Shown one piece after another: positions 16,341-24,918 of a stretch of 42,739 nt of DNA; positions within the stretch are counted from its first letter, which is position 1, and the number at the start of each line of letters is the position of its first letter. The stretch comes from an uncultured Bacteroidales bacterium (GTDB lineage: Bacteria > Bacteroidota > Bacteroidia > Bacteroidales > Bacteroidaceae), in contig CADALZ010000023.1 of NCBI GenBank assembly GCA_902788865.1, forward strand, positions 1-42,739. The letters run 5' to 3'. The notes below the pieces were generated by a model, which ran no database searches, had not been told where the DNA came from, and saw only the letters and a list, made by a program, of their open reading frames with translations. The translations under genes were made by a program, and so were the position numbers.

Positions 16341-19300
16341 TTAGAAATTAAGGCTAAGTCCCAGCATTGATACCAAAGGACGTGGGTAGAAGTTGTTGTC
16401 GATACCGCCACCTACTTCTGGGTCAAGGCCCTTGTACTTAGTGATGGTCAACACATTCTGCACCGTAGCATATACACGGCCGTTGATGCCGCGCTTAAAC
16501 AGATTGTCGAAGCTGTAACCCAGCGTGATATTGTCCACCTTCAGGAAGGATGCGTTCTGTACGAACATGTCGCTCATGAAGTAGTTTCCTACACCCTGGA
16601 AGCCTTTATCCAAGTGGCGTGTCACAAAGTTGCTGAAGAAGCCGCTCTGTGCATAGACAGCCGCCTTACCCTGATTGGAGTTATTGCTCTCCACATTATT
16701 AAATACGTAGTTGTTCAGGCTGGCACGCAGTGAGAAGCTGAAGTCCCAGTTCTTCCAAATCATCTTAGAAGACAGACCCATCAGCACGTCAGCTGCCGGC
16801 TTCTTGTAGAAGTAGCGATCCAAGTCACTGATGATACCATCACCGTTGCGATCTACGTACTCATTTTCAATGGCCTTGCCATTCTCATCATATACCTGCT
16901 GGTAAACCAGGAAGCTATAGGCAGGATGACCCACGGCCTGTGCCTGTACGGAATTACCAGTACCACCAGCGATGTAGCCTGTTGGCAGGTAATAGCCAGG
17001 AGCAGCCTCACCCACTGTCATGGAAGTGATCTTGTTCTTGTTCCAAGTCACGTTGTACTGCACATCCCACATGAAGTCGCGTGCTTGGATCACCTTACCA
17101 CCGATAGAGAATTCCAAACCTGTGTTCTTCAGAGAACCCACGTTGGCCATCACTGTATTCTTGAAGTTTGAACCTGCTGCCACTGGAACTGACTGAAGCA
17201 GATCTTTGGTGTTACGATGGTAGAAGTCGAGGGCAGCTGTGAAGCGACCATTCAGGATACCGAAGTCCATACCAGCATTCCAAGTGGTGGTCTTCTCCCA
17301 AGTCAGGTTGTCGTTATACGCATTTGGACGGGAAGTTGTACCATCGCCGATGATTGGATAGAAGGCATGCTCACGGTTGGCTACGTATGAAGCGAAATAG
17401 CTATACTCACCGATACCTTCCTGCTGACCAGTCAGACCATAGCCCAGACGGAGTTTCCAGTCACTGATCCAATCGATGTCTTTAACAAAGCCTTCCTCGT
17501 TGATCTTCCAAGCCAATGCCACTGATGGGAAGTAACCCCAGCGATTGTCCTTGTTGAACTTAGAAGAACCATCGGCACGGAATGTAGCTGTGAGCATATA
17601 GCGCTGAAGCAGCGTATAGTTCAAGCGGCTATAGAAAGAAACCAGATAGCTCTCTGCGGCTCACTCACGGTTCACCTCATTATACTTAGTGTTCTGCAAA
17701 GCAGGATCACTGTTGGTGCCAGGAATCCATCCCCAGCCCTGGTTGGTGCCTTCACGATGGAAGTGCTGCCATTCATAACCAGCCATGATGTCGAAATTGT
17801 GGTTCTCTGTGAACTCCTTAGCATACTGCAGGTATGAGCTGAACAATAAGTTGTACTTATCTGTCTTATCTACGCCTGTGTAGCCATAGTAGTTGTTGCT
17901 GGCACTACGTGGGTCGATGTCGTTGTTCTGCTTACCAGTAGAGAGGTCCATACCACCATTGGCATGGAAGCGCAGGTCTTCAAAACCATGGAACTTATAA
18001 TCCAGCTCGATGTTTCCAATGAGTGACTTAGAAGTGGCACGATTGTTCTGGAATTCCAGTGTTGCCACAGGGTTGGCCTGAGCCAGTGAATTGAAAGCCA
18101 ATGGCCAAGTAGGATCACCAAAAGCATTGGTGCTGGTCCACTGCTGGAAGCCACCAAATGAGGTCACATAGCTAGGATCATTGTTGTAGATAGGCTGGGT
18201 AGGATCGTATGTCAATGCCGAACCTACCACGCCACCATCAGCATAGCGGTTCTTAGCCACCATACCTTTGGCGTTCACGTTGAAATTCAAGTGATCTTCC
18301 ATGAACGACGGAGAGAAGTTCACTGAAGCAGTGTAACGCTCGAAGTCGGAAGTCTTGATGATACCTTTCTGATTGGTATAACCCACAGAAGCACGGAATG
18401 GCATACCAGCGATGTTGCCTGTAGCAGTAAGGTTGTGGTCGGTACTGATAGCCGTGCGGTAGATTTGGTCTTGCCAGTCGGTATTAGCACTGCCCAGATG
18501 TGAAGCCTGATCACTGCCTTCGCCATACAGATTGTTGATGAAAGAGCGGTACTCATTGCCGTCCATCACCTCCAGACGATTCTTGATGGTGCTGGCAGAA
18601 ACGTTACCGTTGTAAGCCAAACGAATCTTGCCAGACTTAGAACCCTTCTTCGTGGTGATGATGATCACACCGTTAGAAGCACGAGAACCATAAATAGCTG
18701 TAGCAGAAGCATCCTTCAGCACGGTGAAGCTCTCGATATCGTTAGGATTCACCATGGCCAGAGGGTTACTCAAGCCCTGTACACCATTGTTATCCATAGC
18801 CAGACCGTCGATCACTATAAGAGGGTCGTTTGAGGCACTCAGTGAAGCACCACCACGGATACGAATGGTAGAACCACCACCAGGAGTACCACCATCAGAA
18901 GTGACATTCACACCAGCAATCTTACCGGCCATCATGTCTTGCGCATTCGTTACCAGACCGCGGTTCATCTCATCAGGCTTGATAGCCGTCACAGAACCCG
19001 TCAGGTCATTCTTCTTAGCAGTACCATAACCAATGACAATCACCTGCTCCAGCATCTGAGAGTCATCTTGCAAAGTCACCACTACTTCAGGAGCGGCCGA
19101 AACCTCTTGGGTCACATAGCCGATAAAAGAGATGGAAAGTGTCGCGCCAGCAGGAACTGTCAGCACGAAGTTACCATCCAGGTCGGTAACCACACCATTG
19201 GTAGGATTACCTTTCTCTACGACGTTTGCGCCAATCACCTCAAAGCCTGCTGTGTCTTTCACGTGGCCTTTCACGGTGATGTTTTGTGCATAAACGCCTA

Positions 19301-19367
19301 CACTCAGAATCAACCCTAAAAATAGGGTCAGGAACCTACGGAAGGCTCCAAGCTTAACTTCATTCAT
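16341..19367 (-). pseudogene. susC: SusC-type TonB-dependent transporter interrupted by one in-frame TGA
   Basis: Outer-membrane TonB-dependent glycan importer. Start at 19367: signal peptide ending VGVYAQ, a carboxypeptidase-regulatory-like domain (about 30-110, GVVTDLDGNFVLTVPAG), then the plug starting QVIVIGYGTAKKNDLTGSV with GGGSTIRIRGGASLSA. The frame stops at TGA 17661-17663 after 568 codons (...NEVNRE). The same frame continues without any shift as AAESYLVSFYSRLNYTLLQRY to 16341, ending in the beta-strand and terminal aromatic SLNF typical of SusC. Joined length would be 1008 residues, normal for the family. Both halves are well conserved, so the stop is recent, a read error, or bypassed. 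If real, the truncated protein lacks about half of its barrel and could not function. Fragments: 17661-19367 and 16341-17660. Confidence 0.88.
17661..17663 (-). other. Premature in-frame TGA within susC
   Basis: Reads GAG TGA GCC on the minus strand. Flanking codons on both sides encode conserved SusC barrel sequence in one frame. TGA is used as a normal stop elsewhere in this window (for example 3680-3682 and 4225-4227), so a changed genetic code is excluded. Confidence 0.9.
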
Positions 19368-19433
19368 GCATTTATCAGATTTAATGTTTCTATTTAAATG
19401 TTCTTTTTTAATGCCTGTTTAGTCAATTTGTTT

Positions 19434-19464
19434 CAAAATTACTGGTTGCTTTTCATTCTGCCAA
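19434..19464 (-). promoter_or_regulatory. Promoter for the susC-G operon
   Basis: Minus strand TTG (19462-19464), 20-bp spacer, TAATTTTG (19434-19441), about 65 bp before the susC ATG. Shows that susC has a promoter separate from the upstream GH53 gene. Confidence 0.65.
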
Positions 19465-19514
19465 GCAATTAATGTTAAAAAAGTGTGACACCTGCTGCAA
19501 ACGATTGCAATTTG

Positions 19515-20645
19515 CTACTTAAACGCCTCCAAGCACGGGGCTGGTTTACCATCAGCAGTAAAGGCACCTTGATCGTAGGCATTCCAGCCCAGCGGTATGT
19601 AGTAAGCAGGACGCCAGCCTCCGAAGACCTGAGGTTCCCAATAGAAAGCGCCCACGCACTGCTCTGTATTCTTGGCTTCATCCATGAAGGCTTGGAGGGC
19701 TTTTGCAGCCTCCGCCTCATCGGCAGATTTCACGCCAACCTCTGTCACCATCACTTTCACTTGATATTTATTAGCCAAACTCTTAATCTGACTGATGGCC
19801 AACTGATTCACCTGTGCCCAAGTCTTATCGGCCTCTGTCTGTGGATAGTGCGACAAACCTATCATGTCCATCTTGCCACCCAGCTCCTTGTATTTCTTGA
19901 ACCACCCGTCGGCATCCTGCCAAGCATTGTTCAGGTGGATGATGACGATGGCCTCAGCGAAAACCGTCTTCACGGCCTCATAGCCAGCATTGGTCAGCGC
20001 CACATAGTTACTCCAACCGTTGGGTGTATCTCCGCTGTCTGTCCAGAGTTGTCCTGTGGGCCACATCATGCCGTTACGGGTTTCATTGCCTACCTGTATC
20101 CACTTAGGCGTCACTCCTTGCGCCTTTAGTGCATTGAGCACATCCTTCGTATGCTCTGCCACTTTTTGTTTCAGATCATCCAAAGAGAGCCCTTCCCAAG
20201 CCTTTGGTGTTTCCTGTCGGCCAGGATCAGCAAAGAAATCGCTGTAATGGAAATCTATCATCACGTCCAGGCCAGCATTCTTGGCACGCACAGCTTTTTT
20301 CACCACGTCGGCCTTATCGCTCCATGGGCCGTAGCCATAGCCTTGCGGATCTACCCAGACGCGCAGACGCACCGCATCCATCCCTATCTCCTTCATCAGA
20401 GCAAAACAGTCACGCTCCTGCCCTGCTGCATTATAAAACTTCACGCCATCGGCTTCCTGCTCTGTCACCCAACTGATGTCTGCTCCTGCCACGAAAGTTT
20501 TAGCCGCAGGCTTCTCTTCTTCTTTGGGCTCCTCTGGTACTGGGGGTATGGGTGCAGGTTTCTCCGTAGAGTCAGAATCACCCCCACACGCATTCAGCCC
20601 AAAGGCCAGCATCACAGTAGAAAGAAAATAAGCGAAACTTCTCAT
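19515..20645 (-). CDS. GH53 endo-beta-1,4-galactanase, surface lipoprotein
   Basis: 376 aa arabinogalactan endo-beta-1,4-galactanase, cutting the beta-1,4-galactan side chains of pectin (RG-I). Signal peptide with lipobox LNAC, Cys20, followed by GGDSDS and a Pro/Glu-rich linker (28-48). GH53 landmarks: FVAGADISWV, AVRLRVWVDP, IDFHYSDFFADPGRQ, acid/base Glu188 in QVGNETRNGMMWP and nucleophile Glu302 in VMVTEVG, ending EPQVFGG...GAFTADGKPAPCLEAF. Length is normal for a single-domain GH53. It has its own promoter (20679-20709) and precedes susC by 147 bp in the same direction, so it is the first gene of the locus although its substrate differs from that of the SusG-type amylase at the other end. 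Confidence 0.94.
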   Translation of the reverse strand: MRSFAYFLSTVMLAFGLNACGGDSDSTEKPAPIPPVPEEPKEEEKPAAKTFVAGADISWVTEQEADGVKFYNAAGQERDCFALMKEIGMDAVRLRVWVDPQGYGYGPWSDKADVVKKAVRAKNAGLDVMIDFHYSDFFADPGRQETPKAWEGLSLDDLKQKVAEHTKDVLNALKAQGVTPKWIQVGNETRNGMMWPTGQLWTDSGDTPNGWSNYVALTNAGYEAVKTVFAEAIVIIHLNNAWQDADGWFKKYKELGGKMDMIGLSHYPQTEADKTWAQVNQLAISQIKSLANKYQVKVMVTEVGVKSADEAEAAKALQAFMDEAKNTEQCVGAFYWEPQVFGGWRPAYYIPLGWNAYDQGAFTADGKPAPCLEAFK

Positions 20646-20678
20646 AGATAATATTTGTTTTTAAGGTATCAATTACCA

Positions 20679-20709
20679 CAAAATTACAAACCTTTTTTTT
20701 TAATGCAAA
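20679..20709 (-). promoter_or_regulatory. Promoter for GH53 gene
   Basis: Minus strand TTTG (20706-20709), 19-bp spacer, TAATTTTG (20679-20686), about 35 bp before the ATG. Its -7 box is identical to that of susC. Confidence 0.7.
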
Positions 20710-20764
20710 CAATTGAGGCTGAAAAATTTGCATTTAGATATGTAAAAAAATGAGTGCAACAGAC

Positions 20765-20796
20765 AAAAAAGGGCACACCAGCCAACTGATGCACCC
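20765..20796 (-). terminator. Intrinsic terminator of tmRNA
   Basis: Minus-strand RNA forms an 11-bp stem with G-U pairs (20786-20796 with 20771-20781) around a 4-nt loop, followed by six U residues. It lies 12 nt after the mature CCA end of ssrA. Confidence 0.85.
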
Positions 20797-20808
20797 CATT
20801 CATTTCTG

Positions 20809-21204
20809 TGGAGCTGGCGGGAGTCGAACCCGCGTCCAAACGAGGAACAAATGAGCTTTCTACATGCTTATTCTTGGATTGGTTTTCGAGCGCAGACAGA
20901 CCCAAGACAGCCAATCTACGCCTTATCCTTTAAAAATTCATCCGCACGTCAAGGCCCGTGGAGACTATCCCCGATTTGACTGCACCACTTGATCAGGCTA
21001 CTTCGGAGCAAGAGTTCCTGAGTGATGTCTTGTCCCAGCACCTAGTGCCAGGATTAAGCTCGATTTACTGATCTTCGATCAAGCAGCAAGAGCGTAGTTA
21101 TTCTCGCCAATTAATTTTTTGAGGACTGAGATTAAAGTGCCAATCACACGATGCACTGCATGCTTACACATTCCTTCTACCCGCTGTCAAAACCAAACAA
21201 CCCC
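20809..21204 (-). ncRNA. ssrA: Transfer-messenger RNA (tmRNA)
   Basis: 396-nt tmRNA that rescues stalled ribosomes. The 5' end GGGGTTGTTTGG-TTTTGACAGCGGG (21204 downward) and the 3' end GTTCGACTCCCGCCAGCTCCA (about 20829 to 20809, last bases CCA encoded) form the tRNA-like acceptor and T arm. The tag reading frame is at 21108-21079: resume codon GGC, tag GENNYALAA, then TGA. This tag fits Bacteroidetes (Bacteroides has GETNYALAA). The single-piece order of 5' end, tag and 3' end is standard. Terminator at 20765-20796 and a promoter-like -7 box at 21228-21235. Confidence 0.96.
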
Positions 21205-21227
21205 AAGTAGAAACATATTTTCGATTG

Positions 21228-21235
21228 CAAATATA
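21228..21235 (-). promoter_or_regulatory. -7 box for ssrA
   Basis: TATATTTG on the minus strand, 24 nt before the mature tmRNA 5' end, leaving room for a short leader removed by RNase P. A clear -33 element is not obvious. It lies only 20 bp from the opposing -7 box at 21256-21263. Confidence 0.55.
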
Positions 21236-21255
21236 CTACTTTTCAATAAATAGTG

Positions 21256-21263
21256 TATCTTTG
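21256..21263 (+). promoter_or_regulatory. -7 box for the threonine aldolase operon
   Basis: TATCTTTG on the plus strand, 24 bp before the ATG at 21288; matches TAnnTTTG. The -33 element is weak. Confidence 0.55.
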
Positions 21264-21287
21264 TCGTCAAAATAATTTTCTTTTACT

Positions 21288-22313
21288 ATGTACGGATTTA
21301 TAAATGACTATTCAGTGATTGCGCATCCTAATATCATGAAGCGCATGTCAGAGATTAACCTTGACCAACACATTGGCTATGGATTTGATGAGATTTGTAA
21401 AAGTGCCCGTCACCTACTCCGCATCAAGATAGGCAACCCATGGGCACGCGTTTTCTTTGTAGTAGGCGGCACGCAGGCCAACATGAGCGTGATCAGCTCC
21501 CTGCTGAAGTCGGCAGAGGCTGCTGTCTGCGCCAACACGGGCCATATCTTCGTACATGAGACGGGGGCCATCGAAGCTACAGGCCATCGTGTGATTACCA
21601 TCGAAACACCTGACGGCAAACTCACGCCTGCCCACGTGGAGAAGGTGCTGATGCAATATATGGAGCGTCCGCATGTAGTGAAGCCCAAATTGGTGTATAT
21701 TTCTAATTCTACAGAGATAGGCACATTCTATACACGTGCAGAGTTGAAGGCACTGCACGACTACTGCAAGGCACACAACCTGTACTTCTTCTGTGATGGT
21801 GCTCGCATGGGCAGTGCCCTCATGGCAGAGGGAAGTGACTTGACGCTGCATGATTTTGCTGAGCTGACGGATGTGTTCTACATTGGTGGCACTAAGAACG
21901 GTGCGCTGATGGGTGAGGCTGTCATCTTCAATGATCATAAGCTGGGTGAAGACTACGATATGGTGATGAAGCAGCGTGGTGCTTTACTGGCCAAGGGGTG
22001 GATCTTAGGTCTGCAGTTCTATGAGCTTTTCAAGGATGACTTGTATTTCGACCTGGCTCGTCATGCCAACGTAATGGCGAAGAAAATCGCTGCAGCGTTC
22101 AAGGAGAATGGCATACAGATGCTGACGGATTCTCATACCAATCAGGTGTTCCCTATCCTGACGCATGCGCAGAAGGAAACCTTGAGCCAGAAATGGGGCT
22201 TCGAGTACTGGGGTCCTGTGGATGAAGAGAAGGATGCCTACCGCTTCGTAGCCGCTTGGAACACCATAGAAGAGAAGGTGGATGAGTTGGTGAAGGACAT
22301 TGCAAATTTGTAA
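21288..22313 (+). CDS. Low-specificity L-threonine aldolase / beta-eliminating lyase family
   Basis: 341-aa PLP enzyme of fold type I, cytoplasmic; predicted to cleave L-threonine (or allo-threonine) into glycine and acetaldehyde. GGTQAN (about 64-69) binds the cofactor phosphate, HETGAIEATGHRV follows, FFCDGARMGSAL has the cofactor-contacting Asp, and FYIGGTKNGALMGEA carries the Schiff-base Lys in GGTKNG. Length is typical. First gene of a three-gene plus-strand operon with the lactonase and the DUF4831 gene; its TAA overlaps an upstream in-frame ATG of the next gene (TAATG). Confidence 0.92.
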   Translation: MYGFINDYSVIAHPNIMKRMSEINLDQHIGYGFDEICKSARHLLRIKIGNPWARVFFVVGGTQANMSVISSLLKSAEAAVCANTGHIFVHETGAIEATGHRVITIETPDGKLTPAHVEKVLMQYMERPHVVKPKLVYISNSTEIGTFYTRAELKALHDYCKAHNLYFFCDGARMGSALMAEGSDLTLHDFAELTDVFYIGGTKNGALMGEAVIFNDHKLGEDYDMVMKQRGALLAKGWILGLQFYELFKDDLYFDLARHANVMAKKIAAAFKENGIQMLTDSHTNQVFPILTHAQKETLSQKWGFEYWGPVDEEKDAYRFVAAWNTIEEKVDELVKDIANL

Positions 22314-22366
22314 TGCAAATTTGCAAAATTATAAAATTAAAAGATTATAAAATTAAAAAATATAGG

Positions 22367-23470
22367 ATGAGGGGGAAGCTTCTTTATACGGTTTTATTGG
22401 GATTGGGGTTGGCTGCTTGCCAGCCTACAAGCCATGTGCCCGACGAGCTGAACATGCTGGTGGGTACTTATACAGGCAAGGGCAGTGAGGGCATCTATAC
22501 ATTCCGCTTCGACCAAGCAAATGGCACGGCTACCCCACTCGACTCTGCCAAGGTAACGAATCCTTCTTACGTGATTCCTTCAGTAGATGGGACGCTTGTC
22601 TATGCTGTGACAGAGACTTCTGATAGTACGGCAGCCCTGAATGCTTACCGTTTCGACAAAGTAACAGGGAAATTGGCTTACATCAATACTGAGCTGACTT
22701 TCGGAGAGGATCCTTGCTATATAGGCACCAACGGGAAGATAGCTGTGGCAGCCAACTATACAGGCGGCTCTATGACGGTGTTCCCTATCGCTCCAGACGG
22801 CTCCCTGCAGCCTGCTGATACGGTATTTTGCGGCACCACAGGCGGACCAGACCTTAGTCGCCAAAGCTCGCCACATGTGCATTGCACCTACTTCAGTCCC
22901 GATGGCAAGTATATCTTTGCCACAGACTTCAGTGCAGACCGCATTATCCGTTACGATCTTTCAAACAATGCTGTGCGGCCTACTGAGAGTGAGGTAGTCA
23001 CTACGCTGAATGCCGACTATGGCCCTCGTCACATAGAATTCAGTGCAGATGGTACTCATGCCTATGTAGTGGGCGAACTCTCTGATGACATCACAGTGAT
23101 GGACTATGCCGATGGTCGTCTGACCCCCAAGCAGGTAATCAATGGCAGTGATGCAGGGGGCAGAGGTGGAGCAGACATTCACCTCAGTCCTAACGGAAAG
23201 TTCCTCTATGCTAGCCATCGATTGAAAGAAGACGGCATCTCCATCTTCTCTGTGGCTGCAGATGGCACGCTGACTAAGGTTGGCTATCAGCCAACTGGCA
23301 TCCATCCACGCAACTTCAACATCACCCCTAATGGCAAGTATCTGCTCTGTGCCTGCCGTGACAGTGATGTGATACAAGTATATGAAATAAATCCTCAGAC
23401 GGGCTTGCTGAAAGATACCAAGCAAGATATCCACGTCAGCCAAGTGGTATGCGTGAAGTTTGTGGAATAA
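22367..23470 (+). CDS. Lactonase-family beta-propeller lipoprotein (6-phosphogluconolactonase type)
   Basis: Seven-bladed beta-propeller of the YbhE/Pgl lactonase family, about 367 aa. Start chosen at 22367 (MRGKLLYTVLLGLGLAAC): this gives a compact lipoprotein signal with the cysteine in LAAC. An in-frame ATG at 22313 would add 18 Lys-rich residues encoded by an A/T repeat. Propeller motifs repeat: MLVGTYTGKGSEGIYTFRFD, SPHVHCTYFSPDGKYIFATD, GPRHIEFSADGTHAYVVGE, GADIHLSPNGKFLYASHR, HPRNFNITPNGKYLL. The export signal places it in the envelope, so cytosolic 6-phosphogluconolactonase activity in the pentose-phosphate pathway is doubtful; another sugar lactone is more likely. It lies 26 bp before the DUF4831 gene. 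Confidence 0.88.
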   Translation: MRGKLLYTVLLGLGLAACQPTSHVPDELNMLVGTYTGKGSEGIYTFRFDQANGTATPLDSAKVTNPSYVIPSVDGTLVYAVTETSDSTAALNAYRFDKVTGKLAYINTELTFGEDPCYIGTNGKIAVAANYTGGSMTVFPIAPDGSLQPADTVFCGTTGGPDLSRQSSPHVHCTYFSPDGKYIFATDFSADRIIRYDLSNNAVRPTESEVVTTLNADYGPRHIEFSADGTHAYVVGELSDDITVMDYADGRLTPKQVINGSDAGGRGGADIHLSPNGKFLYASHRLKEDGISIFSVAADGTLTKVGYQPTGIHPRNFNITPNGKYLLCACRDSDVIQVYEINPQTGLLKDTKQDIHVSQVVCVKFVE

Positions 23471-23496
23471 TACTAATTTTAATAGACATTACGAAG

Positions 23497-24561
23497 ATGA
23501 AAAAGCTACTTATCGCCACTATGGGGAGCCTGCTGCTGACTTCTGCCTTACAAGCTCAGACGGCTGTGACTGCAGGCATGATGTATGGCAAGAAATATGG
23601 AGTGACCTACATGCTGCCTAAGACACAACTGGAAATCCAGGTAGCAGCTACCAAGCATACCTTCAAGCCAGGAGAGTTTTGCAAGTATGCCGACCTCTAT
23701 CTGCATATGAGTGATGTGCAGACACAGGCAGCAGACTACTGGACGCTCGACGAAGCCACTGTACGCAGCATTGGTGTGGCAGATAAGGAGAAAGTCTATT
23801 TCGTTGAGCTGAAGGACAAGACGGTGGCTCCGCTGATGGAGCTTACGTCGGAGGGTACCATCTACTCTATCAACCTGCCTTTCAGCGGAAAGAGCGTAAA
23901 GAGCACCACTCCTACTGCCTCTCCGCAGAAAGTCAAGCCTGATGCGCGTTCATTCTTTACAGAAGAAATCTTAGCGGCTACTTCTACGGCCAAGATGGCC
24001 GAATTGGTGGCACAGGAGATTTATAATATCCGCGACAGCAAGAATACACTGGTGCGTGGTGAAGCTGACAATCTGCCTAAGGATGGAGCACAGCTCCAGA
24101 TCATGCTGGACAATCTGAACCTACAGGAAGAGGTGCTGACGGAACTGTTCACAGGTGTCACCACCACAGAGAGCCAGACATTTACCTTCCGCATCGACCC
24201 TGAGATGGCAGTCAACAAGGTGGTTTTCCGCTTCTCACAGAAGCTGGGTGTCCTTCAGAGCGATGACTTAGCAGGCGAGCCTGCCTATATCACAGTCGCC
24301 AATCAAGGCCTGATAACCCCACAATCGCCAGAGGAAGCTGCTAAGAACAAGAAAGAGCTGGAGGGTATTGCCTACAATGTGCCTGGAAAAGCTTTGGTGA
24401 CACTCACTTTCAAGCAGTCACAGTTGTTCAGAGAGGAACTTCCTATCACCCAGCTGGGCAGTGTGGAGTACCTCGCCTCCTCACTTTTCAATAAGAATGC
24501 CACCACTACTGTGCTCTTTGATGGAAATACTGGAGCGTTGGTGAAAGTGGATCGGGAGTAG
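23497..24561 (+). CDS. DUF4831 family secreted protein
   Basis: About 354 aa, starting MKKLLIATMGSLLLTSALQAQ, a classical signal peptide; an earlier in-frame ATG at 23449 overlaps the lactonase gene and would spoil the signal. No lipobox, so probably periplasmic. The pattern TAGMMYGKKYGVTYMLPKTQLEI, KPGEFCKYADLYL and the Gly-rich ending LFDGNTGALVKVDRE fit the Bacteroidales DUF4831 family, which has no known function. Co-directional and 26 bp after the lactonase, so likely co-transcribed. The stop codon is immediately followed by the 24561-24588 heptamer run. Confidence 0.85.
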   Translation: MKKLLIATMGSLLLTSALQAQTAVTAGMMYGKKYGVTYMLPKTQLEIQVAATKHTFKPGEFCKYADLYLHMSDVQTQAADYWTLDEATVRSIGVADKEKVYFVELKDKTVAPLMELTSEGTIYSINLPFSGKSVKSTTPTASPQKVKPDARSFFTEEILAATSTAKMAELVAQEIYNIRDSKNTLVRGEADNLPKDGAQLQIMLDNLNLQEEVLTELFTGVTTTESQTFTFRIDPEMAVNKVVFRFSQKLGVLQSDDLAGEPAYITVANQGLITPQSPEEAAKNKKELEGIAYNVPGKALVTLTFKQSQLFREELPITQLGSVEYLASSLFNKNATTTVLFDGNTGALVKVDRE

Positions 24562-24588
24562 TTTAGGGTTTAGGGTTTAGAGTTTAAT
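24561..24588. repeat. Heptamer run GTTTAGG/GTTTAAT
   Basis: GTTTAGG, GTTTAGG, GTTTAGA, GTTTAAT in perfect 7-bp register. It begins on the last base of the DUF4831 stop and runs over the stop codon of the converging PqqD-like gene. It belongs to the same family as the GTTTAAY units at 24989-25051. Confidence 0.85.
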
Positions 24589-24916
24589 ATTTCAACCAGA
24601 TGAACTTATCTTTGTGCAGTTGCTGGATGTAGGTAACTGCACGATTGTTTATGTCCTTTTCTTCTGGGAACTGATAAGCCATGCGCTCTGCTATTTCGTC
24701 CACAGTGCTATGGCCATCTATCGAATTCCAGATTTCTGAACCATATTTCTCTAAAGGCACGTGGATATAGGTAGAAAGCATAGGGAAGAGCTTGTTGAGC
24801 CAGCGATATGGAAAACGAGGATAGGCCAGCACCAAGCAGCCGTCCTCCCCCTGTTCTGTCACAATATGCGACCTCCGCACAGGAATCGTCTCCCTTATGT
24901 CCACCTTAACACCCAA
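24584..24916 (-). CDS. PqqD-like (RiPP recognition element-type) small protein
   Basis: 110 aa, PqqD family: winged-helix fold of the kind that presents leader peptides to RiPP-modifying enzymes. Visible pattern: VPLEKYGSEIWNSIDGHSTVDEIAERMAYQFPEE (positions about 53-86, key W, I-D-G, T-V-D-E-I), then the C-terminal helix YIQQLHKDKFIWLKY. There is no ATG at the 5' end: an in-frame TAA lies 3 bp further upstream, so translation must begin at TTG (24916) or GTG (24904). A heptamer array starts 2 bp upstream. No radical SAM enzyme or precursor peptide is visible nearby, so PQQ synthesis is unlikely; orphan PqqD-like proteins are common in Bacteroidales and have unknown roles. Confidence 0.82.
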   Translation of the reverse strand: MGVKVDIRETIPVRRSHIVTEQGEDGCLVLAYPRFPYRWLNKLFPMLSTYIHVPLEKYGSEIWNSIDGHSTVDEIAERMAYQFPEEKDINNRAVTYIQQLHKDKFIWLKY

Positions 24917-24918
24917 TG

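Noticed and set aside
17624-17663. Stop-codon reassignment or selenocysteine at the susC TGA
   Set aside because: TGA ends other genes here as a normal stop, and SusC proteins have no known selenocysteine at this position; no SECIS-like structure was evident by eye.
20684-20914. 76-codon minus-strand open frame across the tmRNA 3' end
   Set aside because: Lies over the T-arm and terminator of ssrA; not protein coding.
22313-22366. Upstream ATG start for the lactonase gene
   Set aside because: Would add a Lys-rich low-complexity stretch ahead of a good lipoprotein signal; kept only as an alternative.
24561-24581. Repeats GTTTAGG resembling plant-type telomere repeat TTTAGGG
   Set aside because: Only three units; they fit the bacterial heptamer family in this window (next unit GTTTAAT) and the flanking genes are bacterial.
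24584-24916. PQQ cofactor biosynthesis
   Set aside because: Only a PqqD-like protein is present; no PqqA, B, C or E in the window.
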